DNA from: Saccharopolyspora aridisoli
GTDB taxonomy: Bacteria > Actinomycetota > Actinomycetes > Mycobacteriales > Pseudonocardiaceae
Direction: 5' to 3'
Length of the DNA stretch: 64,000 nt
Assembly (NCBI RefSeq): GCF_004348445.1
Contig: NZ_SMKV01000010.1
Coordinates: 62,001 to 126,000, forward strand
Each line of letters opens with the position of its first letter. Position 1 is the stretch's first letter. A program made the translations under genes and the position numbers. Under the pieces are notes generated by a model. That model was not told where the DNA came from, did no database searches, and saw nothing but the letters and a program-made list of their open reading frames with translations. Of the stretch, positions 35,631-44,971 are shown piece by piece.

Positions 35631-36490
35631 TGCGCATCTTCGATCCGCACATCCACATGAGCTCGCGCACCACCGACGACTACGAAGCCATGTACGCCGC
35701 CGGCGTTCGCGCCGTCACGGAACCGGCTTTCTGGGGTGGCCAGCCGCGCACCGGCGCCGCGTCCTTCTACGACTACTTCGACGCGCTGGTGGGCTGGGAG
35801 CGGTTCCGAGCGGCGCAGTTCGGAATCCGCCACCACTGCACGATCGCGCTCAACCCCAAGGAAGCGAACGACCCGCGCTGCCGCGAAGTGCTCGACGCCC
35901 TCCCGCGCTACCTCGCCAAGGACGGCGTGGTCGCCGTCGGCGAGGTCGGGTTCGACTCGATGACCTCTGACGAGGAGGAGGTGTTCGCCCGGCAGCTCGG
36001 ACTGGCGGCAGAGCACGAGCTGCCAGTGCTGGTGCACACCCCGCATCGGGACAAGGCGGAGGGTACTCGGCGGAGCCTCGAACTGGTCGCCGCCGCTGGC
36101 CTACCACCCGAGCGCGTGCTCATCGACCACCTCAACGAGGTCACCGTCGACCTCGTGGCCGGGACCGGCTGCTGGATGGGGTTCTCCATCTACCCCGACA
36201 CCAAGATGGACGAACACCGCATGGTTCGGATGTTCGCCGAGCACGGCCTGGACCGGATGATCGTCAACTCCGCGGCGGACTGGGGGCGCAGCGATCCGCT
36301 CAAGACCGCCAAAACAGGCAGAGCCATGCTCGACGCCGGATACGGCGAGGACGAGGTCGACCGCGTCCTGTGGCGCAACCCGGTCGAGTTCTACGCCCAG
36401 AGCGGGCGGTTGCTGCTCGACCCCGTCGAGGCGGACGGCACGGCGACCTTCGAGGGCAACTCGGTGCTGCGCGGGCAACGCCCGCGGTGA
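35630..36490 (+). CDS. TatD-like metal-dependent hydrolase (EboB-like)
   Basis: The 286-residue protein has the TatD/amidohydrolase metal motif DPHIHM at residues 5-10 (HxH), VAVGEVGFDS (metal Glu), PVLVHTPHRDKAEG (His), VLIDHLNEVTV (His) and NSAADWGRSDP (Asp). In ebo clusters the TatD-like member is EboB, and I assign it so by context. The substrate is unknown. ATG 35630 or ATG 35627 may be used, both close to GGAGGA; the first gives a start that directly begins the conserved strand. Confidence 0.87.
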   Translation: MRIFDPHIHMSSRTTDDYEAMYAAGVRAVTEPAFWGGQPRTGAASFYDYFDALVGWERFRAAQFGIRHHCTIALNPKEANDPRCREVLDALPRYLAKDGVVAVGEVGFDSMTSDEEEVFARQLGLAAEHELPVLVHTPHRDKAEGTRRSLELVAAAGLPPERVLIDHLNEVTVDLVAGTGCWMGFSIYPDTKMDEHRMVRMFAEHGLDRMIVNSAADWGRSDPLKTAKTGRAMLDAGYGEDEVDRVLWRNPVEFYAQSGRLLLDPVEADGTATFEGNSVLRGQRPR

Positions 36491-36513
36491 ACGGACCAAC
36501 GGGGGACCCTGAC

Positions 36514-37680
36514 ATGCGCTTCACCCACCGCGATGGCACGACGATCCACCTCGCCTACTGCACGAACGTGCACCCCGCCGAGGAACTGGGAGGACTGCTG
36601 CGCCAGCTGCGGGTCTTCGGGGGCGGCATCCGCGCAGAACTCGGTGTCGACCGGCTCGGCGTCGGCCTGTGGCTGCCCGCGCCGCTGGCCGCGCACCTGG
36701 CCGACCACCCCGACCTCGACCAGCTGCGGGACGCCCTGGCGATCAACGGTCTCGAAGTCGTCACGCTCAACGCGTTCCCGTACCAGCACTTCCACGCCGA
36801 CTCCGTCAAACGTGCTGTCTACCACCCAGATTGGACGGACGAACGTCGCCTCGACTACACGCTGAACTGCGCGCGGGTGCTGGCGCGACTGCTTCCCGAG
36901 GACGTCGCACGCGGAAGCATCTCCACGCTGCCACTCGCGTGGCGGGAACCGTGGTCGTCCGAGCGGCGACGACGCGCCGTCGACTTGATGCGCCAGCTCA
37001 GCGAACGGCTCGCCGCGCTGGCAGACGCAACCGGCAGGCACATCCGCGTCGGGCTGGAACCGGAGCCGGGTTGCACCGTCGAAACCACCGACGAGGTGAT
37101 CGACCTGCTCAACGAGGTGAATGCCGACCACGTCGGGCTGTGCCTGGACGCCTGCCACCTCGCGGTGGGCTTCGAAGACCCCGCCGACTCGGTGCGGCGC
37201 CTCACCGAAGCTGGGATCCCGATCGTGAAAACCCAGGCGTCCACGGCGTTGCACGCGTCCGCGCCCGTCGACGAGGCCACCCGGCACGCGCTCTCCGGCT
37301 ACGCCGAAGACCGCTTCATGCACCAGATCCGGCAATGCGGGCCCGCCGGGATCACCGCGCTCGACGATCTCCCGGAGGCGCTGAACGGCGATCGAGCCCT
37401 GCGCGGCGACGGGGCTTGGCGGGTGCACTTCCACGTACCGATCCACCGGCACCCGCAGCCACCACTGGTGTCCACCCGAGACGACCTCGACAGCACCCTG
37501 AACGCCCTGCTCGGCGGCCCGACCGCACTCACCGACCACGTCGAGGTGGAGACCTACACCTGGTCGGTGCTGCCGAAGCACCAGCGGCCGCGCGACGACG
37601 CCGAACTGACAGCCGGCTTGGCTGGTGAACTGCGCTGGGTCGCCCAGGCGATGCGACGCGCCGGATTGGAGCCCTCGTGA
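36514..37680 (+). CDS. eboE: Metabolite traffic protein EboE
   Basis: The 388-residue TIM-barrel protein is recognised as EboE by LAYCTNVHPAEELGGL near the N terminus, VVTLNAFPYQHFHADSVK, VYHPDWTDERRLDYTLN, HIRVGLEPEPGCTVETTDEV and GLCLDACHLAVGFED. The family is related to xylose isomerase-like enzymes and is required for metabolite traffic in cyanobacterial ebo clusters. The ATG at 36514 is preceded by GGGGGA. A GTG at 36487 overlapping the TatD stop is an alternative but lacks conserved residues. It overlaps the next gene by GTGA. Confidence 0.92.
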   Translation: MRFTHRDGTTIHLAYCTNVHPAEELGGLLRQLRVFGGGIRAELGVDRLGVGLWLPAPLAAHLADHPDLDQLRDALAINGLEVVTLNAFPYQHFHADSVKRAVYHPDWTDERRLDYTLNCARVLARLLPEDVARGSISTLPLAWREPWSSERRRRAVDLMRQLSERLAALADATGRHIRVGLEPEPGCTVETTDEVIDLLNEVNADHVGLCLDACHLAVGFEDPADSVRRLTEAGIPIVKTQASTALHASAPVDEATRHALSGYAEDRFMHQIRQCGPAGITALDDLPEALNGDRALRGDGAWRVHFHVPIHRHPQPPLVSTRDDLDSTLNALLGGPTALTDHVEVETYTWSVLPKHQRPRDDAELTAGLAGELRWVAQAMRRAGLEPS

Positions 37681-39053
37681 ACAAGGTCCTGCTCCTCGAC
37701 GTGGTGGGGCTGACGCCGCGCCTGCTCCAACACGCCCCTCGGCTGCAACGGCTCGCCGAACAGGGCTGGCAGGCGCCGCTGGAGACCGTGCTGCCCGCGG
37801 TCACGTGCTCGGTGCAGTCCACGATGCTCACCGGGTTGCCGCCGCGCGAGCACGGCGCCGTCGGCAACGGTTGGTACTTCCGCGATCTCGGTGAGGTCTA
37901 CCTGTGGCGCCAGCACAACCGGCTCATCACCGGCGAGAAGGTGTGGGAGACGGCCCGACGCGCCCGCCCCGGCTACCGCGCCGCCAACGTGTGCTGGTGG
38001 TACGCGATGGGAGCCAGCACCGACTGGACGATCACCCCGAGGCCCGTCTACCACGCCGACGGGCGCAAGTCCCCGGACTGCTACACCTGGCCACCGGAAC
38101 TGCACGAGCGACTCACCCAGGCGCTCGGCCCGTTCCCCCTGTTCCACTACTGGGGCCCGACCGCGTCGCTGCGCTCCACCGAGTGGATCGTCGCGGCCAC
38201 CCGCCGACTGCTGCCCGAAGCCGATCTCACCCTGGCCTACATCCCGCACCTCGACTACGACCTGCAACGACACGGACCCGACAGCCCGCAGGCACTCGCG
38301 GCCGTGCGCGACGTCGACCGCGCCGTGACACCGCTGCTCGACGACGCGCAGGAGCAGGGCGCGACGGTCGTCGTGGTGAGCGAGTACGGCATCACCCCCG
38401 CTTCGCAACCCGTCGACATCAACCGCGCGCTGCGCGAAGCGGGCCTGCTGAGGGTCTACACCCAGCACGGCATGGAATACCTGGACCCGTGGACGTCGCG
38501 CGCCTTCGCGGTCGCCGATCACCAGGTCGCGCACGTCTACGTTCGGGACCACGCCGATCTGGCACCGGTGCGCGAGCTCTGCCAGCACCTTCCCGGGGTC
38601 GACCTGGTGCTGGACCGAGCAGCGCAACACGACTTCGGCATCGACCACCCCCGCGCCGGCGAGCTGGTCCTCGTCGCCGAACCACGCGCCTGGTTCACCT
38701 ACTACTACTGGCTGGACGACGCACGAGCCCCGGACTTCGCACGCGGCGTGGACATCCACCGCAAACCCGGTTACGACCCGGCCGAACTGTTCCTCGACCC
38801 CGCCGACCGCACCGTGAAGCTCCGCGCCGCGCTCGGCCTCGCCCGCAAGAAGCTCGGCCTCCGCTACGCCATGAACGTCGTGCCGACCAGCGGACGCTGG
38901 GTCGAGGGCACACATGGCCGACTGACCGACGACCCGCTGGAGGGCCCGGTGCTGCTGTGCGACGACCCGTCCTCGAGACGGGATCGCATGAGCGCATCCT
39001 CAGTTCGCGATCTCATCCTGGACCTGGCGGGAATTCCGCAGTCGACGAGATGA
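37677..39053 (+). CDS. Nucleotide pyrophosphatase-like phosphoesterase (EboF-like)
   Basis: The 458-residue protein is an alkaline-phosphatase-superfamily phosphodiesterase: LLLDVVGLTPRLL (first metal site), LPAVTCSVQSTMLTGLPPREHG (nucleophile-bearing segment, with a Thr at the expected place), YIPHLDYDLQRHGPDSP (metal Asp and His), VVSEYGITP (metal site) and DHQVAHVYV. A conserved C-terminal part has GVDIHRKPGYDPAELF. It has no signal peptide. It is the last of the ebo operon and may release or remodel a phosphorylated or nucleotide-linked intermediate. The GTG start overlaps the EboE stop (GTGA). Confidence 0.9.
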   Translation: MNKVLLLDVVGLTPRLLQHAPRLQRLAEQGWQAPLETVLPAVTCSVQSTMLTGLPPREHGAVGNGWYFRDLGEVYLWRQHNRLITGEKVWETARRARPGYRAANVCWWYAMGASTDWTITPRPVYHADGRKSPDCYTWPPELHERLTQALGPFPLFHYWGPTASLRSTEWIVAATRRLLPEADLTLAYIPHLDYDLQRHGPDSPQALAAVRDVDRAVTPLLDDAQEQGATVVVVSEYGITPASQPVDINRALREAGLLRVYTQHGMEYLDPWTSRAFAVADHQVAHVYVRDHADLAPVRELCQHLPGVDLVLDRAAQHDFGIDHPRAGELVLVAEPRAWFTYYYWLDDARAPDFARGVDIHRKPGYDPAELFLDPADRTVKLRAALGLARKKLGLRYAMNVVPTSGRWVEGTHGRLTDDPLEGPVLLCDDPSSRRDRMSASSVRDLILDLAGIPQSTR

Positions 39054-39241
39054 GCCCTAAACCCAGCAGAAGTCCGCCCGCCCCGCACGCACCCGCACTT
39101 CCCCGGGATGCCACGAGGTGACGTCGACCCGCTCGACGGACCCAGGACTCCGCTCAGCCGCTCGGTCCCGAGGTGTTTGAGCCGCAACGTGCTCGGCTAC
39201 CCGAGTATGGCCCGTGCCGCTGAACACCTGGGAGGACAGTC

Positions 39242-40039
39242 GTGGACACCCGCACCCCGCTGGCCCTCGTGACCGGCGCATCGACCGGTATCGGCCGGGA
39301 GTTGGCGCGGTGCCTCGCGCAGGACGGCCACGACCTCCTGCTGACCGCCGAGAACTCCCAGGTGCACGACACCGCGCGCGAGATGGAGCGGATCGGCGCG
39401 AGCGTGGAGACCGTGCAGGTCGATCTCACCGAGCGCGGCGGCGTCGAGGAACTCGCCGGGCGTGCCAGATCGACCGGTCGACCGATCGATGCGCTGGTGC
39501 TCAACGCAGGCGTGGGCTCCGGCGGATCTTTCGCAGGCGACACCACCCTCGACGACCAACTGCGAGTGGTCGACCTCAACGTGCGTTCCACGGTGCACCT
39601 GGCGAAGTTGCTCGTTCCCGGAATGGTCGAACGAGGCCACGGCCGGGTGCTGTTCACCTCGTCGATCGCAGCGACCGCACCAGGGCCCTACCTCTCCGTC
39701 TACAACGCCTCGAAGGCGTTCGTGCAGTCCTTCGCGCAGGCGTTGCGCGAGGAGCTGCGCGGAACCGGTGTGACTGTCACCTCGTTGCTACCCGGGCCGA
39801 CCGATACCGAGTTCTTCCACCGAGCGCGGATGCTCGACACCCGGATCGGAGCCGGGCCCAAGGACAGCGCCGTGACCGTCGCGCGTCAGGGCTACGCGGC
39901 GATGGTCGCCGGCCGCGACTCCGTGGTCGCCGGCTCGCGCAGCAACCTGGTGCAGGTCGCGATCTCACGGGTGGTTCCCGAGCGGTTGATGGCCGCGGTC
40001 CACCGCCGGATGAGCGCTCCCGGTACGGGCCGGTCATGA
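39242..40039 (+). CDS. Short-chain dehydrogenase/reductase
   Basis: The 265-residue cytosolic SDR has the classical cofactor loop TGASTGIGRELARCL (TGxxxGIG), VDLTERGGVEE, NAGVGSGGSF (NAG motif), and the catalytic Ser-Tyr-Lys as FTSSIAA then YNASKAF. The start is GTG 39242 with GGGAGGACA upstream. It lies about 190 bases after EboF on the same strand; no hairpin separates them, so readthrough is possible. The substrate cannot be told. Confidence 0.92.
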   Translation: MDTRTPLALVTGASTGIGRELARCLAQDGHDLLLTAENSQVHDTAREMERIGASVETVQVDLTERGGVEELAGRARSTGRPIDALVLNAGVGSGGSFAGDTTLDDQLRVVDLNVRSTVHLAKLLVPGMVERGHGRVLFTSSIAATAPGPYLSVYNASKAFVQSFAQALREELRGTGVTVTSLLPGPTDTEFFHRARMLDTRIGAGPKDSAVTVARQGYAAMVAGRDSVVAGSRSNLVQVAISRVVPERLMAAVHRRMSAPGTGRS

Positions 40040-40132
40040 CCGGGCCGCCACAGCCTCGTCCCCAGCACCCCAGCTCGTCGCGACAGCACGTTCTTCGAGG
40101 TCAGACCCGCACCGGCTGAGAAGGGCTCGATC

Positions 40133-40672
40133 ATGGAAGCATCCCCGGCGAACGTCTCACGGCGGAAGTTGCTGTCGATCTACCTCAACGACCACCTCGC
40201 CGGTGCTACCGTTGGCGTCGAGCTGGCCTTTCGCGCCGCGCGTGCCAACCGGCGTCGAGCGCCCGACGTCTCGGCACGCGTCAGGGCGCTGGCCGAGGAG
40301 ATCCGCGCCGATCGCCGAAGCCTGCGGGAGATCATGGCCGCGCTCGGTGCCAAAAGGGCGCACTTCAAGATCTTCGCGGCGTGGCTGGGCGAGAAGGCGG
40401 GCCGGTTCAAGCCGAACGCAGGGGTGCTCCGGCGTTCCCCGCTGAGCGCGCTGATCGAGGTCGAAGCCCTCCAGATCGGAGTGCAGGGCAAGATTGCCTG
40501 CTGGCGCACCCTCCTCTCGGCTGCCGAGCGAGAACCCGACCTCGACCCGCGGCACCTGCGAACGCTGCTCGATCGCGCCCAGCAGCAGCTCGCCGAGCTC
40601 GAAGACCTGCACGACGAGGTCGCCTCACAGGTGTGGCCCCGCTTCCCGGCCTCCGCCAGCGGCCGGCCTTGA
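40133..40672 (+). CDS. Helical hypothetical protein, ferritin-like size
   Basis: The 179-residue soluble protein is almost all alpha-helical (LSIYLNDHLAGATVGVELAF, SARVRALAEEIRADRRSLREI, EVEALQIGVQGKIACW, RHLRTLLDRAQQQLAELEDLHD). The 'YLNDHLAGA' opening and long helices suggest a four-helix bundle. It is conserved-looking but I cannot name a family. The RBS is modest (GAGAAGGGC). Confidence 0.62.
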   Translation: MEASPANVSRRKLLSIYLNDHLAGATVGVELAFRAARANRRRAPDVSARVRALAEEIRADRRSLREIMAALGAKRAHFKIFAAWLGEKAGRFKPNAGVLRRSPLSALIEVEALQIGVQGKIACWRTLLSAAEREPDLDPRHLRTLLDRAQQQLAELEDLHDEVASQVWPRFPASASGRP

Positions 40673-40950
40673 CCGCCCTGGCGACGCCGAGGCCCTGGCC
40701 GGGACGTTCCGCTGCCCCGTGCCCTACTCGCCTCTCAGCCACCACGGAGCGGACATCCGCGAGCGCCGACGATCGCGTGTGCGACGTGATGGAAGCGCCT
40801 CTGGCTCGGCGGGAGGACCGCTGCCGAGCAGCGCTGTCCGCACCACTCCGGTGGGCCGCCGTGCAGACGCAGCGCGCAGCGGAGTATTCGTCCAGGGGTA
40901 CGTGCGGTGGCAGAGGATTGTCAGCGAGGCGCACCGGGCACACCGCAGGT

Positions 40951-41442
40951 ATGCAAACGTTCCTGCCCTACCCGGATTTCGCCGACTCGGCCGAGGTGCT
41001 CGATGCTCGTCGGCTCGGAAAGCAACGCGTCGAGGCATTGCAGGTGCTCCGTGCGCTGACCATCGTCGGTTACGGCTGGCAGCACCACCCGGTAGTGGCG
41101 ATGTGGGCGGGGTACGAGGAGGCGTTGAGCTGCTACGGCATCACGATGTGCGGTGTTTGGACGAGAACGGGCAGACCCGACACTTGCGAACTGAGCATAC
41201 GCGAGGACTGGAAGACAGCGACCGGGTTGACCGCCGTGCGATCGCAGGAAGAGCTGGCGAAAGCCGCAGAACTACCGCCGTGGCTGGGTGATCCCGATTT
41301 CCACCGCAGCCACCGGTCAGCACTGCTCCGCAAGGATCCCGACCACTACCGCAGGTTCTTCACGGGAGTTGCCGACGACCTGCCTTACGTGTGGCCGGGC
41401 TCCGACCGCACTCGGAGGTACGGCCGCAGATCGCCACCGTAG
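40951..41442 (+). CDS. MSMEG_6728 family protein (putative DNA glycosylase fold)
   Basis: The 163-residue protein begins MQTFLPYPDFADSAEVLDAR and continues RLGKQRVEALQVLRAL, then YGWQHHPVVAMWAGYEEAL and HRSHRSALLRKDPDHYRRFF, all hallmarks of the MSMEG_6728 family, which resembles T4 pyrimidine-dimer glycosylase (Pyr_excise). In that group the N-terminal residues form the catalytic site. A DNA-repair role is inferred from the fold. The ATG at 40951 is set by the conserved MQTFLPYP start; the ribosome site is weak. Confidence 0.85.
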   Translation: MQTFLPYPDFADSAEVLDARRLGKQRVEALQVLRALTIVGYGWQHHPVVAMWAGYEEALSCYGITMCGVWTRTGRPDTCELSIREDWKTATGLTAVRSQEELAKAAELPPWLGDPDFHRSHRSALLRKDPDHYRRFFTGVADDLPYVWPGSDRTRRYGRRSPP

Positions 41443-41925
41443 TACGGCGTGCACCGCTTCCATGCTCCGCTGGTGAGCAACTTCGATCGAGAGCGGGAAC
41501 GGAGAACGAGCCTACTTCCGGCCGCGGTGATCCCGAAGTCGGGGACGAGCGCTGTCCGCGCCGGCTCAGCGCCCTCCTCCGCAGTGGCGCTCGGATTCGT
41601 TCAGCTCGCCGAGTCACCGCCCGGTCGGAGGAGCGGTCAACGTCCGCGACCCACGCTAGGCATCGCGTCGCTCGAGCGATTCCGCACCGTCACTCGGTGA
41701 CCGACGGCCACACCGCCGTTTCCTCCGCGTAGCTGGCCTCGGCGGAGCGGCAGGCCTCCGTCTTCGCCGCGGGCACGTCGCAACTTGGGCGACCGATGGT
41801 TGGTTTCACCCTTCAGGGGGCGTTTCCCGCTTCCGCGGGCGAGGTAACCGGGATGAAGTCCGTCGGCCTTCTTTGGAGCACGGGGCACGAGGTGGATGAA
41901 CGAACTCGTTGTTTGGGGGTACTCG
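41443..41925. other. Intergenic region, nothing recognised
   Basis: About 480 bases with no supported coding frame. Two possible starts for the following gene lie at its end (41896 and 41926). No clear terminator, although a short GC-rich inverted repeat occurs around 41818-41845. Confidence 0.4.
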
Positions 41926-42342
41926 ATGGATACGGCTAGCCCTGCGGTCGGCGGTCTGGTCAACTACGTCCGCCGCGTTGCGGACGACATGACCGACGAG
42001 GTCGACGAGGTGGACGTCGATGTCGACGGTGGATTGGCCACGGTAATCGTCATGGTGAACTCGCGTGTGCCGACGCTGGTGGATTGCCCCCTCCTGCTCA
42101 CTTGGGACGAGGTGGCTGGGTGGGCGCTGCGGGTCGAGACGAGCGGGACGGGCGATACGACTCCGCTGGCCTACTTGGGCGAGGACATCCTGCCGGACCC
42201 GCGGACCGTGCAGACCTTCCTGCGGGACGCGGTCCGCGGCAGGAGCCCTGGCACGTTCACGGCACCTGCTTTTCGACTGCCGAACGCCAGTGACGATCTG
42301 GAAGCGCGGCTTGCGCGGTTCCTCGACTGCGAAGGGGGTTAG
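41926..42342 (+). CDS. DUF6292-like protein
   Basis: The 138-residue acidic soluble protein starts MDTASPAVGGLVNYVRRVAD and has a strand-rich middle (VDVDVDGGLATVIVMV, CPLLLTWDEVAGWALRVE) and PLAYLGEDILPDPRTVQTFL. The 'LTWDE..GWAL.VE......P..YLG.D..P.P..V..F' pattern matches DUF6292, common in Pseudonocardiaceae and other actinomycetes and of unknown function. Two starts are possible; 41926 follows GGGGGT. Confidence 0.72.
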   Translation: MDTASPAVGGLVNYVRRVADDMTDEVDEVDVDVDGGLATVIVMVNSRVPTLVDCPLLLTWDEVAGWALRVETSGTGDTTPLAYLGEDILPDPRTVQTFLRDAVRGRSPGTFTAPAFRLPNASDDLEARLARFLDCEGG

Positions 42343-42643
42343 GTCCGGCCGGTCGTGCACCTGCTGCCGACGCCGGTGAGGTCGGCTTCGACGAGGCTCT
42401 GCCTACCCTCGTTGCGATCGCATCGCTTCCGGGTTAGCAGGTGTGGCCCCGGCTAAGAAGTTCACCGTTCCGGGCGTGGCCCGCGCGCATGTCCGCGCGC
42501 CGGGCACCGGTCGCCTCGAGGCGGAGGAGAAGCGGACCGAGCTGGTGTTCCACACCAGCCTTGCAGTGTCGTCCGCAGGACCACCCGTCGTGCGACACCG
42601 AACACCGGCGCGAGATCTAACTCCTCACGACCCCGCCGGTTGT
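42343..42643. other. Intergenic region between convergent genes
   Basis: About 300 bases. One open frame (42443-42679, plus) contains no family resemblance. No clear terminator was identified. Confidence 0.4.
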
Positions 42644-44125
42644 TCAGCCGGGTGGCCGGGGCGGCGGTTTGGCCGGTAGCGGTCTGACCGCGGGGCCTTC
42701 CAGGACCGTGCCATCCACCGCGAAGCGGCTTCCGTGGCAAGGGCAGTCCCAGGTGGTCTCCGCGCTGTTGAAGCGCACCAGGCATCCGAGGTGCGTGCAG
42801 CGCATCGAGACGCAGTGCAGCAAGCCCTCTTCGTCGCGGTAGACGCCAGTGCGGTCCGCGCCTTCCCGGATGACCGCTGCGGTACCGGGCCGCAGCTCTC
42901 GCACATCGGTCGCCGTCGCGGGCGCGAGCCGGTCGGCGACGAAGTCCGCGCCAGCACTGAGGTTGTGCCGCGCCAGGTGCAGCCACGACGACCCCGGTGA
43001 CAGCCGTGCTGGGGAGAGGGCTTCCGACCATGGGTTCTCATCGGAGTTCAGCAGGTCGGCGAGAACCTTCCCGGCGAAGGTCCCGCCGGTGAGCCCCCAC
43101 TTCATGAAACCCGTAGCCACGAACAGCCGCGACGATCGCGGCAAGTACCGACCGACCATCGGGAAGCGGTCGGTCGGAACCAGGTCCTGCGCCGACCACC
43201 GGTGCGTGATGTCGGCGACCGACCAGTGCTCGCGGGCGAATGCTTCCAGCCGCGAGTAGGGGTCGTCGCCGCTTGCGTGCTTGCCGGTCTCGTGCCCTTC
43301 GCCGCAGACAACGAGCTGGTCGCCACGCGGGCGCAGCGAGCGGATCGGTTCCCCGGCGGTGATCGACAAGCCCCGTGGTGGCTCTTCGCGAAGCCGTGCT
43401 GCGATGCAGTACGACCGCTGCACCTCCAGCCTCGCGAAGTACAACCCGCGATCCCAGACCGGAGCGTGCGTGGCCACCACGACGCGGTCGGCCGTCAGCG
43501 TGCCGCCGTCGGTGTCGATCTGGCACGGCGAACCCTCGGTCAGCCGGAGCGCTCTGGTGCGTTCGAAGACGGCGCACCCCTCGCCATCCACCTGCCCCGC
43601 CAGGGCGCGGGTGTGGCGCACTGGATCGAACTCGATCTGGTCGTCGAGTCTGGCAGCAGCGGTGACCGGGAACGGGAGTTCGGAGAGTTCGTCGGCGACC
43701 ACAGGCAAGCCCGCTTCCCGCGCCGCGTCGATCTCCTGTTCCACCGCCTGCGCACCGCTCTCGTCGACCGCGAAGGTGTAGGCGGGTCTGCGCTGGGCTT
43801 CGGAGGGTCCGGCCAGCCTCGCGATCTCCTCGACCCCCGCAGCGCTCGCGGCGGCGTAGACCTGTGCGGCCTCGGTACCGCGGTGCCGTCGGATCGTGGA
43901 GTACATCGTCGATTGCAGCGCGGTCGCCTTGGCCGTGTTGTGGCCCGTCGCACCGGAGGCGACGCGGTCGGCCTCGAGCACGGCGACCGTCGCCCCGGTC
44001 CGCTTGAGCAGCAAGGCGGTGGTCATCCCCGCGATGCCACCGCCGATCACCGCGACATCGAACGACTGCGCCTCGCGCAGCGGGGGGTGCTCGGCGTGCC
44101 GCGCTTGCAACCATGGGGAACTCAC
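42644..44125 (-). CDS. FAD-dependent oxidoreductase with C-terminal Rieske domain
   Basis: The 493-residue protein has an N-terminal DAO-type FAD domain (DVAVIGGGIAGMTTALLLKR; GATGHNTAKATALQ; PMVGRYLPRSSRLFVATGFM; MKWGLTGGTFAGKVLADLL) and a C-terminal Rieske [2Fe-2S] domain from about residue 400, with CTHLGC (Cys, His) and CPCHGSRF (Cys, His). Such fusions pass electrons from a substrate-oxidising FAD to a cluster. The start is GTG 44125, which has only a weak ribosome site. It lies convergent to the DUF6292 gene. The substrate is unknown. Confidence 0.9.
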   Translation of the reverse strand: MSSPWLQARHAEHPPLREAQSFDVAVIGGGIAGMTTALLLKRTGATVAVLEADRVASGATGHNTAKATALQSTMYSTIRRHRGTEAAQVYAAASAAGVEEIARLAGPSEAQRRPAYTFAVDESGAQAVEQEIDAAREAGLPVVADELSELPFPVTAAARLDDQIEFDPVRHTRALAGQVDGEGCAVFERTRALRLTEGSPCQIDTDGGTLTADRVVVATHAPVWDRGLYFARLEVQRSYCIAARLREEPPRGLSITAGEPIRSLRPRGDQLVVCGEGHETGKHASGDDPYSRLEAFAREHWSVADITHRWSAQDLVPTDRFPMVGRYLPRSSRLFVATGFMKWGLTGGTFAGKVLADLLNSDENPWSEALSPARLSPGSSWLHLARHNLSAGADFVADRLAPATATDVRELRPGTAAVIREGADRTGVYRDEEGLLHCVSMRCTHLGCLVRFNSAETTWDCPCHGSRFAVDGTVLEGPAVRPLPAKPPPRPPG

Positions 44126-44444
44126 GTGTCACAGCACCCTTCTTCCGCGCACCGACGCTCCAGCAGTCGATTCCCCCGCCGCACCGATTCCCAAACCACG
44201 TGGTGCCTCGCGTTCGGCGCTTCGGTGCTTCCCCGGTGAAGAACTGGCCGGCGTCACGAGCCTGCGGTGGACGCGTTAGCCGGTCCCCCGAACTCCCGCT
44301 GTTCCATGCCGGCGCCCGTCCGCGTCGCCCGCTGAGCACAGACCCCCACCGATCAGCACTCGCGGTTACGCGAACAACCACGGGGGTAACCATTGAGCCA
44401 GTGGTCCTGCAGCAGGCCCCGGAGCTCGACGAGGAGGCGGAGAC
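44126..44444. other. Divergent intergenic region with sigma-B-like promoter
   Basis: About 320 bases upstream of the DUF2243 gene and the leftward FAD-Rieske gene. It contains GTTA-N15-GGGTAA at 44365-44389, listed separately. No gene was recognised. Confidence 0.45.
44365..44389 (+). promoter_or_regulatory. Candidate sigma-B-type promoter upstream of DUF2243 gene
   Basis: GTTA (44365-44368), 15 bases, GGGTAA (44384-44389) resembles the GTTT-N15-GGGTA[T/A] stress promoter. It is 55 bases before the GTG of the DUF2243 gene. The first element is one base off consensus. Confidence 0.4.
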
Positions 44445-44927
44445 GTGAAGGCACGCGCGCCCGACGCCATCCGGCGAACGCCTCACGGCCGCAACGTGCT
44501 CGCGGGAGTTCTGCTGGGTCTGGGCGCAGTGGCTTTCATCGACGAAGTGGTCTTCCACCAGCTGCTGCATTGGCACCACTTCTACGACCGTTCGACCAGC
44601 GGCGTCGGCTTGGTCTCTGACGGCCTCTTCCACGCGTTCAGCTGGTTCGCGACCGTCGCCTCCCTGCTCGTGGTCGCCTCACTGCGCCGCGAACGTGCCT
44701 TCCGCTTCGCGGCCTTCGCGGCTGGCTGGCTGACCGGAGCCGGGTTCTTCCAACTCTACGACGGCCTCGTCCAGCACAAGCTCCTGAACCTGCACCAGAT
44801 CCGTTACGGGGTGGACTTGACGCCCTACGACCTCGCGTGGAACGCCATCGCTGCCGTCCTGCTACTGGCCGGGATCGCGTGGTGGGTCCAGATATGGCTC
44901 CGCCACCGCGAGGACCCAGCACGCTAG
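44445..44927 (+). CDS. DUF2243 membrane protein
   Basis: The 160-residue integral membrane protein has four hydrophobic helices and DUF2243 landmarks: AGVLLGLGAVAFIDEVVFHQLLHWHH and GAGFFQLYDGLVQHKLLNLHQI, with several His residues at the membrane edge. Function is unknown; these genes often neighbour cytochrome-oxidase assembly-type genes, as here. The GTG start follows GAGGCGGAGAC. Confidence 0.9.
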   Translation: MKARAPDAIRRTPHGRNVLAGVLLGLGAVAFIDEVVFHQLLHWHHFYDRSTSGVGLVSDGLFHAFSWFATVASLLVVASLRRERAFRFAAFAAGWLTGAGFFQLYDGLVQHKLLNLHQIRYGVDLTPYDLAWNAIAAVLLLAGIAWWVQIWLRHREDPAR

Positions 44928-44971
44928 GAAGCGCTGTCGATGCGTGATCATCCCATCCCGGTGCGGTGCTG

